Part shown: one piece after another, positions 9,280 through 17,965 of the stretch | Position numbering within the stretch: position 1 is the stretch's first letter | Layout of the letters: each line of letters opens with the position of its first letter | Notes under the pieces: generated by a model | Seen by the model: the letters and a program-made list of their open reading frames with translations, nothing else | What the model was told of the DNA's origin: nothing | The model's database searches: none | Made by a program: the position numbers and the translations under genes | DNA from: Flavitalea sp966112615 | GTDB lineage: Bacteria; Bacteroidota; Bacteroidia; Chitinophagales; Chitinophagaceae | Direction of reading: 5' to 3' | DNA: 64,000 nucleotides | Assembly: GCA_966112615.1 (NCBI GenBank) | Contig: CBHWDO010000013.1 | Span: forward strand, 1-64,000

Positions 9280-10791
9280 ATGAATACCTTTTCCACCTGT
9301 TTGAAAATCTTAACCCTGGTGGTATTTTTCTTTTCCTGTAAAAGGGAATTAAGCCAGGAAGCTCAGCCAATTATTCCGGAAGACAACACAAGCCAGTGGG
9401 CATTTACAGATTCAGCCAAAGATAGAAATGGCGCTGTAGATACTGCCTACATTGCATCGCAGGGTGATATCCAGGCACTGTTCCTGGAAGGAACCACTTC
9501 CGACGGTACAGAACAAATATTCCTCCAGGTAATTGGTCAGCCTTTGACCGGGGGAACCTACTCAAATGATAATGTAAGCTTTGCCTATTTCATCAATGGT
9601 GAGCAGGTTTACTTCAATGATCCATCATTAGGAGATTTTTCCATCAGCATCACTAAACTGGACACTGCAAGAGTGGAAGGCGTATTCAGTGGATTAGTAG
9701 TGAATCCATTGACAGGTCTCACAAGCATCCGAAACGGAACATTCAAGAGTCGATTGTACTCAGTTCCTGTTGGAGGAACTTCGGAAGGAACTATAGAATG
9801 CAGCAGCATCGTTACCGGTGGACAATATGAGGCAGGCAAAGAAACAAATGCCACTCATTATGTTGAAATGACGGTAAATGTAACGAAGCCGGGAACCTTT
9901 CAGATTGCTTCGAATTTAGTAAACGGGATCCTCTTTGCCGGTGAGGGAGAATTTCCTGCGGCTGGAACCTATACTTTACAGATCGGTGCAGCCGGCACGC
10001 CTTCACAAACTGAAATTTCTGATTTCACTCTAACCTATGGAATTCAAACCTGTAGTTTCCAGGTGAATGTTGGGGGAGTTTCTGATTCCCTTGTTGATGC
10101 TCCAGCAGGAAAATTGAAAGCAGAAGAGAAAGTAAGTGGCGGAGCCATTCGTGAAGAATTCCTGTATTATTCTGGAAACTCAATGATCGGGCAAATCAAT
10201 TCAACCGTGAATCCACAAAGAAGGATTCAATATACTGCGCAGAATAAGATCAGTGGTATTGAGATCTGGAACCCTGATGGACTTGGTGGTTACTCACTTG
10301 GATCTATTGCTAAGTTTAATTATGATGGAACTGGCAATGTGACTTCAATTGTAAGGACTGATGAAAATGGAACTGTGACAGATACCATGAAAACCTTCTA
10401 CTACAATTCAAGTAACCAGGTTATTCAGAAGGTTCATTTCCAGGGAGGAGTTCCTGTTGAAAGAACGGTGTATGAGTATAATGCAGGAAATGTTACAAAG
10501 ATCAGCTGGACAGATGCTTCGCTGAATAATTTTGTAGGCAATTACCAGTTTACGTATGATACAAGAACCAATAAGTTCAAGGATCTTCATCCGCAATTTT
10601 ATTATCTGTCAATGACAAATATTTACAATGCTTCCAGGTATAGTGAAGCGTTGTATTTCAGTTCAAGGTACCCGGTTACTTTTACAAGGGAAGATGGGAT
10701 CCAGGTTCCATTTGAGGTTGTGATCAATCCGAATTTATTGCCGATCGAGGCGAAGGTAAATGGTGCGACTGAATACAGGTGGGAGTTTTAA
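9280..10791 (+). CDS. Predicted lipoprotein with RHS/YD-like C-terminal strands
   Basis: A 503-residue protein of unknown function. The N-terminus has a hydrophobic helix ending VVFFFSCKRELSQE, a lipobox with Cys about residue 20. Residues 30-280 look like two beta-sandwich segments (repeated GGTYSNDN and AAGTYTLQIGAAGT patterns). The last 200 residues contain YD-type strand repeats (KFNYDGTGNVTSIVRTDENG, FYYNSSNQVIQKV, YEYNAGNVTKI). The C-terminal part resembles that of the lipoprotein at 56177-57733, so the two are probably distant relatives. Probably surface- or periplasm-exposed. It starts 11 nt after lspA and may be cotranscribed. Confidence 0.75.
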   Translation: MNTFSTCLKILTLVVFFFSCKRELSQEAQPIIPEDNTSQWAFTDSAKDRNGAVDTAYIASQGDIQALFLEGTTSDGTEQIFLQVIGQPLTGGTYSNDNVSFAYFINGEQVYFNDPSLGDFSISITKLDTARVEGVFSGLVVNPLTGLTSIRNGTFKSRLYSVPVGGTSEGTIECSSIVTGGQYEAGKETNATHYVEMTVNVTKPGTFQIASNLVNGILFAGEGEFPAAGTYTLQIGAAGTPSQTEISDFTLTYGIQTCSFQVNVGGVSDSLVDAPAGKLKAEEKVSGGAIREEFLYYSGNSMIGQINSTVNPQRRIQYTAQNKISGIEIWNPDGLGGYSLGSIAKFNYDGTGNVTSIVRTDENGTVTDTMKTFYYNSSNQVIQKVHFQGGVPVERTVYEYNAGNVTKISWTDASLNNFVGNYQFTYDTRTNKFKDLHPQFYYLSMTNIYNASRYSEALYFSSRYPVTFTREDGIQVPFEVVINPNLLPIEAKVNGATEYRWEF

Positions 10792-10792
10792 C

Positions 10793-10990
10793 GGGCTGAA
10801 CGCCCGAAGGGCGGGCTGAACGCACCATGCTGAATAAATGCCGAAGGCAGTTAGGCTGAATGGAAGTATGATGCTTCGCATCGTCTTTCTCTCAGCTTAA
10901 ATGCCTTCGGCATTTGTATTCTCTCAGCCCAAATGCCTTTGGCATTTGTTCAGCGAGTTGAATTCAGCCCAGCACTATCGTGCTGGTCAG
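10793..10990. repeat. Intergenic mosaic of short hairpins
   Basis: The whole gap between the convergent lipoprotein and fumC genes is built from small perfect hairpins: CGCCC-GAA-GGGCG (10801-10813), GATGC-TTC-GCATC (10870-10882), AAATGCC-TTC-GGCATTT (10899-10915), CAAATGCC-TTT-GGCATTTG (10930-10948) and CCAGCAC-TATC-GTGCTGG (10969-10986). These are separated by GGCTGAA words in the left half and TTCAGCC/CTCAGC words in the right half, so the block can also fold as one large stem carrying the small ones. It may serve as a two-way terminator. The regular build suggests a dispersed intergenic repeat family, related in style to 57764-57895. Confidence 0.7.
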
Positions 10991-10994
10991 CCTC

Positions 10995-12389
10995 CTACAT
11001 CCCCACCATCTTCTCCGGCACAACCCACTGATCAAATTCTTCAGGAGTTAAGTATCCAAGCTTCACAGCCATTTCTTTCAAAGTAGTTCCTTCCTTATGC
11101 GCTTTTTGCGCGATCTCGGCAGCTTTGTAGTAACCGATCTTCGTGTTGAGTGCAGTTACCAACATCAGGGAATTATCAACGTGCTTCTTGATGTTCGCTT
11201 CGATAGGTTGAATTCCTTCAGCACATTTATCATTGAATGAAACACATCCTTCTCCAATCAGTCTTGCACTGTGCAGGAAGTTATAGATCATCATCGGCTT
11301 AAATACATTTAATTCAAAATGCCCGGTGGCACCACCAATGTTAATCGCAACATCATTACCCATCACCTGTGCAGCGATCATAGTTAATGCTTCACATTGA
11401 GTAGGATTCACTTTTCCTGGCATGATAGATGAACCTGGTTCATTATCAGGAATAAAGATCTCTCCAATTCCGGAACGTGGTCCGGAAGACAACATCCTGA
11501 TATCATTCGCGATCTTCATCAAACTTACTGCGACAGTCTTCAATGCACCATGTGCCTCAACGATTGCATCATGCGCAGCGAGTGATTCAAATTTATTTTC
11601 TGCAGTAACGAATGGAAGTCCGGTCAATGCAGCAATATGCTTCGCAACATTTTCGGAATATCCTGCAGGAGTGTTGATACCAGTACCTACAGCAGTTCCA
11701 CCCAATGCGAGTTCTGATAAATGCGCCAGCGTATTTTTAATAGCTCTCAATCCATGATCAAGTTGAGAAACATATCCACTGAATTCCTGTCCAAGTGTGA
11801 GTGGAGTTGCATCCATGAAATGCGTTCTTCCGATCTTCACCACATTCATGAATGCCTTGCTTTTCTTTTCCAGCGTTGCTTTCAATTTCTCAATACCTGG
11901 AATGGTATTCTCGATCAGCACTTTGTATGCCGCAATGTGCATGGCAGTTGGAAAAGTATCGTTGGATGATTGTGATTTATTAACATCATCATTTGGATGA
12001 AGAAATTTTTCCTTGTCAGAAAGTTGTCCTCCATTCATTACATGTCCGCGATAAGCAATTACTTCATTCACGTTCATGTTTGATTGTGTACCACTACCTG
12101 TTTGCCAAACCACAAGTGGAAAATATTCATCCAGTTTTCCTTCCAGGATCTCATCACAAACTTTACCGATAAGATCTGATTTTTCTTTAGGTAAAACACC
12201 CGCTTCAAAATTGGTGATGGCTGCTGCTTTCTTAAGGTATGCGAATGCCTGGATGATCTGCTTAGGCATACGATTGATGTCCTGTGCGATCTTGAAGTTC
12301 TCGATGCTTCGCTGAGTTTGTGCTCCATAGAGTGCATCAACAGGAACCTGCACTTCACCCATGGTATCTTTTTCTATTCTGTAGCTCAT
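10995..12389 (-). CDS. fumC: Class II fumarate hydratase
   Basis: Fumarase C interconverts fumarate and malate in the TCA cycle and needs no Fe-S cluster. The 464-residue protein has the superfamily signature GSSIMPGKVNP near residue 320, preceded by the SGPRSGIGEI loop. TGSGTQSNMNVNEVI near residue 100 and GRTHFMDATPLTLGQEFSGY near residue 190 form the substrate site. The start MSYRIEKDTMGEVQVP is standard. It is the last gene of a minus-strand group after enoyl-CoA hydratase (31 nt gap). Confidence 0.96.
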   Translation of the reverse strand: MSYRIEKDTMGEVQVPVDALYGAQTQRSIENFKIAQDINRMPKQIIQAFAYLKKAAAITNFEAGVLPKEKSDLIGKVCDEILEGKLDEYFPLVVWQTGSGTQSNMNVNEVIAYRGHVMNGGQLSDKEKFLHPNDDVNKSQSSNDTFPTAMHIAAYKVLIENTIPGIEKLKATLEKKSKAFMNVVKIGRTHFMDATPLTLGQEFSGYVSQLDHGLRAIKNTLAHLSELALGGTAVGTGINTPAGYSENVAKHIAALTGLPFVTAENKFESLAAHDAIVEAHGALKTVAVSLMKIANDIRMLSSGPRSGIGEIFIPDNEPGSSIMPGKVNPTQCEALTMIAAQVMGNDVAINIGGATGHFELNVFKPMMIYNFLHSARLIGEGCVSFNDKCAEGIQPIEANIKKHVDNSLMLVTALNTKIGYYKAAEIAQKAHKEGTTLKEMAVKLGYLTPEEFDQWVVPEKMVGM

Positions 12390-12420
12390 AATAAAAAATT
12401 AGTCGTGTATTTATTATTGA

Positions 12421-13197
12421 TTATGCTCCTTTGAATTGTGGTTTTCGTTTTTCGAGGAATGCAGTAGCTCCTTCTTTCATGTCTTCAGTGCCAAAACATT
12501 CACCGAAGGCAGAGACTTCGAGTGCAAATCCATCAACGGTTTCATCGTATACCGCATTCGCAGTTTCAATACATTTAGCCACTGCGAGTGGTGCTTTGGA
12601 ATTAATAGTTTCAAGAATTGACATTGCTTTGCTGAGCAGTTCTTCTGCAGGCACCACATGATTCACCAATCCATATTGCAAAGCTGTAGCTGCATCGATC
12701 ATGTTTCCTGACATCAATAATTCCAGTGCTCTTCCTTTGCCGATCAATTGAACCAATCGCTGAGTACCACCATAGCCTGGAATCAGTCCAAGGTTTACTT
12801 CCGGCTGACCAAACTTTGCGTTCTCACTTGCTATTCTGAAATGACAGGCCATGGCCAGTTCACATCCACCTCCCAATGCAAATCCATTTACGGCAGCAAT
12901 GACTGGTTTAGATGAATTTTCTATGCTGTTAAAAACATCATGTCCTTTTTGTGCGAGTTGCATTCCTTCTTCAACAGAAAGACCAGTGAATTGCGCAATA
13001 TCGGCACCGGCTACAAAAGCTTTTGGTCCTGCACCGGTGATGATCGCACTTTTGGCGTTGGAATTTTTTTGAAGATCTGCGATCACTTCACCCAATTCAC
13101 GCATCACATCGCTGTTGATGGCGTTCATTTTATCGGGCCGGTTGATCGTAATAATGAGGATCTCTTTTTCAATGGCAGTCAATAATGTATTGTACAT
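12421..13197 (-). CDS. Enoyl-CoA hydratase/isomerase family protein
   Basis: A 258-residue crotonase-fold protein, the standard length for short-chain enoyl-CoA hydratase. The oxyanion-hole segments AGADIAQF (about 63-70) and NGFALGGGCELAMACHF (104-120) are intact, and both catalytic glutamates (Glu113 and Glu133 in FGQPEVNLGLIPGYGGTQRL) are present, which favours a true hydratase. It would hydrate 2-enoyl-CoA in fatty acid or amino acid breakdown. Transcribed after the B12-binding gene with a 14-nt gap, which hints at a CoA-thioester degradation operon. Confidence 0.9.
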   Translation of the reverse strand: MYNTLLTAIEKEILIITINRPDKMNAINSDVMRELGEVIADLQKNSNAKSAIITGAGPKAFVAGADIAQFTGLSVEEGMQLAQKGHDVFNSIENSSKPVIAAVNGFALGGGCELAMACHFRIASENAKFGQPEVNLGLIPGYGGTQRLVQLIGKGRALELLMSGNMIDAATALQYGLVNHVVPAEELLSKAMSILETINSKAPLAVAKCIETANAVYDETVDGFALEVSAFGECFGTEDMKEGATAFLEKRKPQFKGA

Positions 13198-13211
13198 AGC
13201 AATAGTTTGTA

Positions 13212-13631
13212 TCAGAATGATCTGTGTTCACTAACCCAGTTGCGGATATAGTCGGCGATATCAGAAGTAGCTGTTCCTGGCGCAAATAATTTACCCACGC
13301 CCATTTCATTGAGTGCTGCCATATCTTCATCAGGAATGATCCCACCCCCGGTAAGCAGCACATCATCCATCTGTTTTTCTTTCATCAGTTGAATGACTTT
13401 TGGAAAGACTGTCATGTGTGCGCCACTTAGAATGCTGATGCCAATAGCATCCACATCTTCCTGTAAAGCAGCATTGACAACCATTTCAGGAGTTTGGCGC
13501 AAGCCTGTATAGATCACTTCCATACCTGCATCACGCAAAGCAGTGGCGATCACTTTTGCACCGCGGTCATGTCCATCCAATCCAACTTTTGCAACCAGCA
13601 CTCTGAGTGGTCTTTTGATCTCCGTGGCCAT
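13212..13631 (-). CDS. Cobalamin-binding domain protein, methylmalonyl-CoA mutase C-terminal type
   Basis: A stand-alone 139-residue B12-binding domain. It has the base-off motif DGHDRG at residues 19-24 with His21 as the lower cobalt ligand, then GISILSGAHMT and LLTGGGIIPDEDM, matching the small subunit or C-terminal domain of acyl-CoA mutases. Such proteins pair with a separate catalytic subunit to form methylmalonyl-CoA or related mutases. No catalytic subunit is encoded here, so the partner must be elsewhere. It lies between gltX and enoyl-CoA hydratase on the minus strand. Confidence 0.88.
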   Translation of the reverse strand: MATEIKRPLRVLVAKVGLDGHDRGAKVIATALRDAGMEVIYTGLRQTPEMVVNAALQEDVDAIGISILSGAHMTVFPKVIQLMKEKQMDDVLLTGGGIIPDEDMAALNEMGVGKLFAPGTATSDIADYIRNWVSEHRSF

Positions 13632-13670
13632 ATTTTCAAATTATCAATTAAAGATACAGAGCAAATCATC

Positions 13671-15194
13671 TTACAGCAATGAAAGAACCTTGCGGATACG
13701 GGAGATGGTTTCTTCCTTACCCAATACTGCGGCAATATCAAAAACAGGAGGTCCGAATTTGCCACCTACCAGCATGATACGCAAAGGAAACTGTACCTCT
13801 CCTGGCTTGATTCCCTGCTGAGCAGCGATCTGTTTGAAACCTTCTTCTATGAATGCACTTTCCCAGGTATCAATCGCATCAATCTCTTTGATCAGCTCAT
13901 TGAAGAATGTAGTCTTGGCATCAGACCATTTTGGCTGAATGCTTGAAATATCCGGGTTTGCAGGAGCCGTAAAAAAGAATGATGACTGTTCCCACAGATC
14001 AGGGAGCATGGTACATCTTTCCTTAACAAGAGAGACAACGTATTCCAGCGTAGCATGGGTGTAAGAATGTGTTACTCCATGCTGCTCTGCCAGTGTTTGT
14101 AATGATTCTGCCAGCTGGGTATTCGTTGTTCTTTTGATCCACTCGTGGTTGAACCATTTTGCTTTTTCAAAATCGAATTTTGCACCAGCTTTATGAACCC
14201 TGTCCATAGAGAATTTCTGCTCGAGTTCGGCCAATGTGAAAAGTTCCTGCTCGGTTCCATCATTCCATCCAAGCATGGCAAGCATGTTTACAAATGCTTC
14301 CGGTAAAAATCCTCTTTCCATGAAGCCTTCCACAAACTCATTGTTGCGTGGATCGGTCCAGTTCATGGGGAATACAGGGAATCCATATTTTGCTCCGTCG
14401 CGTTTACTCAGTTTTCCGCTTGGTCCCATGATCAATGGAAGGTGCGCCCACTGAGGCATTGAGCTTTCCCAACCAAGATATTTCCATAATAAAATATGTA
14501 CTGGTGCACTTGGCAACCACTCTTCTCCACGAAAAGCATGTGAGATCTTCATCATAAAATCATCCACTACCACCGCAAGATGATAAGTGGGCATTCCATC
14601 GGCTTTCAACAATACTTTATCATCTACCTGGCTAGTGTTGAAAGTGATTTCGCCTCGGATCATATCATTAAATGATACATCTTCATTCTCCGGCATTTTG
14701 ATACGGATCACATATGGCATCCCTTCATTGATCAGCCTGGCAACTTCATCTTCACCCAATGTGAGTGAATTGCGCATTTTTGATCTTAGTTGCGCATTGT
14801 ATTGAGGAGAAGGATTTTCTTCTGTACGAAAAGAATTGCGCATTTCTTCCAATTCCTCCGGAGTATCAAAAGCATAGTAAGCATTGCCCTGCTCAACCAG
14901 CTGATCAGCATACTGGCGGTAAAGGGATTTTCTTTCACTTTGGCGGTAGGGTCCGTATGGACCAGGATTGAAAGGGCTCTCATCAGGCACCAATCCGCAC
15001 CATTCAAGACATTTCAGGATATATTCTTCAGCGCCTTCCACGAATCTTGTCTGGTCGGTATCTTCAATTCTCAACACAAAATCTCCTCCATGCTTTTTTG
15101 CAAAGAGGTAATTGTACAAAACTGTTCTAACGCCACCCAGGTGAAGTCCACCTGTTGGACTTGGTGCAAACCTTACTCTGACTTTCTTATCCAT
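13671..15194 (-). CDS. gltX: Glutamyl-tRNA synthetase
   Basis: Class I aminoacyl-tRNA synthetase that charges tRNA-Glu. The 507-residue protein has the HIGH-type motif HLGG at 18-21 in FAPSPTGGLHLGGVRT and the KMSKS-type motif in GKLSKRDGAKYGFP near residue 260. FVLRIEDTDQTRFVEG lies between them. A perfect -7 element ends 5 nt before the ATG. Downstream come the B12-binding protein, enoyl-CoA hydratase and fumC. Confidence 0.96.
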   Translation of the reverse strand: MDKKVRVRFAPSPTGGLHLGGVRTVLYNYLFAKKHGGDFVLRIEDTDQTRFVEGAEEYILKCLEWCGLVPDESPFNPGPYGPYRQSERKSLYRQYADQLVEQGNAYYAFDTPEELEEMRNSFRTEENPSPQYNAQLRSKMRNSLTLGEDEVARLINEGMPYVIRIKMPENEDVSFNDMIRGEITFNTSQVDDKVLLKADGMPTYHLAVVVDDFMMKISHAFRGEEWLPSAPVHILLWKYLGWESSMPQWAHLPLIMGPSGKLSKRDGAKYGFPVFPMNWTDPRNNEFVEGFMERGFLPEAFVNMLAMLGWNDGTEQELFTLAELEQKFSMDRVHKAGAKFDFEKAKWFNHEWIKRTTNTQLAESLQTLAEQHGVTHSYTHATLEYVVSLVKERCTMLPDLWEQSSFFFTAPANPDISSIQPKWSDAKTTFFNELIKEIDAIDTWESAFIEEGFKQIAAQQGIKPGEVQFPLRIMLVGGKFGPPVFDIAAVLGKEETISRIRKVLSLL

Positions 15195-15199
15195 GTTGG

Positions 15200-15230
15200 C
15201 AAAGGTAAAAGAATTAGCCTCTCGAAGAAA
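15200..15230 (-). promoter_or_regulatory. gltX promoter
   Basis: On the minus strand TACCTTTG (15200-15207) fits TAnnTTTG, with TTTC (15227-15230) 19 nt upstream as a -33 box. It lies so close to the ATG (15192-15194) that the mRNA is nearly leaderless. Confidence 0.5.
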
Positions 15231-15234
15231 TGAG

Positions 15235-15264
15235 TTTAGGGAGGGATAATTGAAGGTATATTTG
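15235..15264 (+). promoter_or_regulatory. Promoter of the ARPP-1-like gene
   Basis: TTTA (15235-15238), an 18-nt spacer and TATATTTG (15257-15264) fit the Bacteroidota promoter pattern, ending 8 nt before the ATG at 15273. It is back-to-back with the gltX promoter. Confidence 0.5.
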
Positions 15265-15272
15265 TCTCGATC

Positions 15273-16193
15273 ATGTTAAAGCCATTGTTCTTCATATTGC
15301 TATTGTTTGCAGGTGCAGATGCGATCTGCCAGCTTACTTATGAGCAGGTGTTTGTGGACTACGACAGTGGGGTAGTGTACAAGAATATGAAGGTGATTCC
15401 GGTGAGAAAATCGGGAGTTGGGAGTGGGGAGTTGGGAGTTATTTCATTGAAAAAAGCCATGGAGCAGGGACTTGTTACTTTAAGTGAGAGAGGAACTGCA
15501 TCGACCGAAAATGTTCACTGGATTCGTATCAATAATAAATCTGGAAAGCCTCTTTACATTTCTTCAGGAGAAATAGTATTGGGTGGAAGGCAGGATAGAA
15601 TGCTTGCTAAAGATACCATCCTTATTCCTGATGGAAGAGACCAGTATATTCCTGCAATGTGTGTGGAAGAAAATCGCTGGAGCGATAAAGAAAAGAAGTT
15701 TACATACCATGGATATTCAAATTCGAGGTTACGAAAAGTGATGCAGAGATCAGGCAACCAGGTGAAGATCTGGAAAGAAGTGTATGATCAATTGGATAGT
15801 GCGGGAATCAAGAATGCAACACTTGCATATGGTGCATACAGGTTAGATAAAAAGAATAGCACTGTACACCAGGATTACCTGGATCATTTCCTTAAAAGGC
15901 TTGACAGTACTGTGCTTGGTGTGATCTGTATTGCAGGAGATAAGATACTTGGGACGGATATTTTTGCTGCACCGAATTTATTCCGGGATGCATCTTCGTC
16001 TATACTTGCTGGTTATATTGAAGATGCAATGTCGGTTGGGAAGGAATTGCCGGTTAATGATAATGAAGTTTATTTTTTTATAGATCCTGTATTAAGAGAT
16101 GAGGCTTCGCAGGAGGAGTATTGCAGGAAGAATGGAAAGTTATTTAAGTATGAAGGAAAGGTATTTCACCTGAATGCTTTTCCTGAAAAATGA
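15273..16193 (+). CDS. Secreted ARPP-1 (DUF6569)-like protein
   Basis: A 306-residue protein with a signal peptide (MLKPLFFILLLFAGADAICQ). The block from TLSERGTASTENVHWIRINN through YISSGEIVLGGRQDRMLAKD to DQYIPAMCVEENRW resembles the ARPP-1 domain (ARG and rhodanese-phosphatase-superfamily-associated protein). That assignment is from memory of the family and moderately sure; its function is unknown. Unusual: codons 47-56 are written by four tandem heptamers GGGAGT(T/G) at 15413-15440, encoding Ser/Val/Gly-rich residues just before the conserved part. Since 7 is not a multiple of 3, copy-number change would shift the frame. The stop lies just before the deacetylase start. Confidence 0.6.
   Translation: MLKPLFFILLLFAGADAICQLTYEQVFVDYDSGVVYKNMKVIPVRKSGVGSGELGVISLKKAMEQGLVTLSERGTASTENVHWIRINNKSGKPLYISSGEIVLGGRQDRMLAKDTILIPDGRDQYIPAMCVEENRWSDKEKKFTYHGYSNSRLRKVMQRSGNQVKIWKEVYDQLDSAGIKNATLAYGAYRLDKKNSTVHQDYLDHFLKRLDSTVLGVICIAGDKILGTDIFAAPNLFRDASSSILAGYIEDAMSVGKELPVNDNEVYFFIDPVLRDEASQEEYCRKNGKLFKYEGKVFHLNAFPEK
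15413..15440 (+). repeat. In-frame-disrupting heptamer tandem repeat (4 copies)
   Basis: GGGAGTT (15413-15419), GGGAGTG (15420-15426), GGGAGTT (15427-15433) and GGGAGTT (15434-15440) stand head to tail inside the coding region. Gain or loss of one or two units would truncate the protein soon after its signal peptide. Confidence 0.85.
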
Positions 16194-16197
16194 TGTT

Positions 16198-16833
16198 ATG
16201 TTTTATCCCATCAGAATTCCATCACTGGTTAAAAAATTATATCCTGATTATACATGGCATATTGATGTCCAGGATAAGAAAGTGTTTTTAACTTTTGATG
16301 ATGGCCCGCATCCTGAAGTAACATTATTCGTTTTGAATGAATTGAGAAAGTATGATGCAAAGGCAACATTTTTTTGCATTGGAGATAATATCAGAAAATT
16401 TCCAGAAATATATCGTCAGATCTTAGTGGAAGGACATCGAACAGGAAATCATACTTATAATCATTTGAATGGCTGGAAGACTGATGACCAGGAGTATATC
16501 GACAATGTCTATAAAGCGGCTGAGTTGATCGATTCGCATATGTTTCGACCACCTTATGGAAGGATCACAAAATTTCAATCCAAACTTTTAAGAGGTGAAT
16601 CCGTGAGCAACATGAAACCATTCAGGATCATTATGTGGGATGTATTGAGTGGAGATTTTGATCTGAAAATAACGGGAGAGAAATGTGCTGATAATGTTAA
16701 GCGAAAAGTAAGACCAGGATCGATCATAACTTTTCATGATAGTGAAAAAGCATTTCCAAGATTGAAGATCGCGTTGCCTGAAGTGTTGAAATATCTGAGT
16801 GGAAAGGGGTATGAGTTTACTGCTGTTTCTTAG
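16198..16833 (+). CDS. Polysaccharide deacetylase (NodB/CE4 family)
   Basis: A metal-dependent de-N-acetylase of about 211 residues. All five CE4 motifs are visible in order: TFDDGPHPE (catalytic Asp and metal Asp), GNHTYNHLNGW (metal His pair), RPPYGRIT, IMWDVLSGDFD and ITFHDSEKAF. Likely substrates are peptidoglycan or an exopolysaccharide GlcNAc polymer. There is no signal peptide, although the N-terminal MFYPIRIPSLVKKLYPDYTW is the common start in Bacteroidota homologues. The ATG at 16198, 4 nt after the preceding stop, is preferred over the ATG at 16174, which would overlap the upstream gene and add an atypical leader. Confidence 0.9.
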   Translation: MFYPIRIPSLVKKLYPDYTWHIDVQDKKVFLTFDDGPHPEVTLFVLNELRKYDAKATFFCIGDNIRKFPEIYRQILVEGHRTGNHTYNHLNGWKTDDQEYIDNVYKAAELIDSHMFRPPYGRITKFQSKLLRGESVSNMKPFRIIMWDVLSGDFDLKITGEKCADNVKRKVRPGSIITFHDSEKAFPRLKIALPEVLKYLSGKGYEFTAVS

Positions 16834-16879
16834 GCTGGGAAGGCCTTCCCAATATTAGAGTATGCCCTTAAAAAAAGTT

Positions 16880-16909
16880 GGGCCTGGGTAGACACCCTGG
16901 CCCGTTTTT
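16880..16909. terminator. Bidirectional terminator between convergent genes
   Basis: GGGCCTGGG (16880-16888) pairs with CCCTGGCCC (16895-16903) with one mismatch around a six-base loop. It is followed by GTTTTT on the plus strand. On the minus strand the same stem is followed, two bases on, by a run of seven T (the complement of 16871-16877). It serves both the deacetylase gene and the lipoprotein gene on the opposite strand. A second palindrome, TGGGAAGGCCTTCCCA, lies just upstream at 16836-16851. Confidence 0.75.
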
Positions 16910-16955
16910 AATCCGTACCCTATGAAAACTGGATTAAAGGTAAATACTTTTTTAA

Positions 16956-17864
16956 TTAATGCAAAGTAATTATTCGTGTCTCCGAGTTAACAGTTAGGGT
17001 TGCCTGATTGTCGCAATCGCCTTCACCATAATTGAGGACAGATACGCGTGTATCGCCTTTTTTGTGTGTGATAGCGCCTTTCACGATCCAACGGCAGTTA
17101 AATCTTTTGATGAGAGGAGTTGTGATCTCAGCACTCCAGTCGTATAGTTTATCAGCTTTCTTTACAATTCCTGAAGCGGTACCGGTCAGACTGAATACAT
17201 CATCCTGGGGTGTGATGGTAGTGCTGCCTTCGATCATGGTGAGGGTTTTCACGCTCGACCATTCGCGATAGTTACCATTCTCATTGGAAAGTTTTCCGGA
17301 GATCTCAATTTTAAAGCTGAATTTATTATCTGTTGAAACATTGATGATCTTATGCGTTCCTTCAACCTTCACATTGTTGATGTAATAACCATCAAATGTA
17401 GTGGTAGCCACTGCTCCAGGCTGTAGAAGTCGTTTTGTATAGGTTGTGATGATCTTTCCTTTCCTGGTTCGGCCGTCGCGACCGGTACATCCGGCACCAA
17501 AATCGATGGTGATCCGAACAGGGAAAAGAGCATTTGCATCGAGGCGCACTACTGAAACATTGAAGCATCTTGCGAGGGTATCAACGCCGAGAGGGCCATA
17601 GATTCCGCCGGATTGTTCCATATTGGCAGATCCGAAAACACCTGTTCCGCCAAGTGCTACTTCAGAATTTACGCCCATGGCGTTATCAAAGACGTCGTTA
17701 GAAACGGCTTCGGTTTCTATATCAGCTTCAGAAGCAGTGGTGGCGAATTCTTCTTTTTCAGCGGGTGATAGTGATTCGTTGTTGTCTTTAGAGCAGGATA
17801 CCAAAATAGCGGAGGAGATGAAAAGTCCGCATAGGGTGGATAATACAAGGTTTTTAGTTCTCAT
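16956..17864 (-). CDS. Hypothetical lipoprotein
   Basis: A 302-residue protein of unknown function. The signal region MRTKNLVLSTLCGLFISSA ends in the lipobox LVSCSKDNNES, and the acidic residues after the Cys resemble the surface-export signal of Bacteroidota lipoproteins. A low-complexity Glu/Ser/Ala linker (about residues 30-65) leads to a beta-rich domain containing ITIDFGAGCTGRDGRTRKGK, ITTPLIKRFNCRWIVKGAIT and VLNYGEGDCDNQATLTVN. Four cysteines in the mature domain could form disulfides. Monocistronic, convergent to the deacetylase. Confidence 0.75.
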   Translation of the reverse strand: MRTKNLVLSTLCGLFISSAILVSCSKDNNESLSPAEKEEFATTASEADIETEAVSNDVFDNAMGVNSEVALGGTGVFGSANMEQSGGIYGPLGVDTLARCFNVSVVRLDANALFPVRITIDFGAGCTGRDGRTRKGKIITTYTKRLLQPGAVATTTFDGYYINNVKVEGTHKIINVSTDNKFSFKIEISGKLSNENGNYREWSSVKTLTMIEGSTTITPQDDVFSLTGTASGIVKKADKLYDWSAEITTPLIKRFNCRWIVKGAITHKKGDTRVSVLNYGEGDCDNQATLTVNSETRIITLH

Positions 17865-17965
17865 ACCTGAGGTTTACGTGATTAATAGATTTCAATAACG
17901 CTGCAGAGACCGTTAACATTTCGATTGGTTTAAAGAATCCTAAAAAATATCACCTTTGCAACCTT

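Noticed and set aside
14790..15233. 147-residue plus-strand ORF
   Set aside because: Antisense to the N-terminal part of gltX and runs across the gltX promoter.
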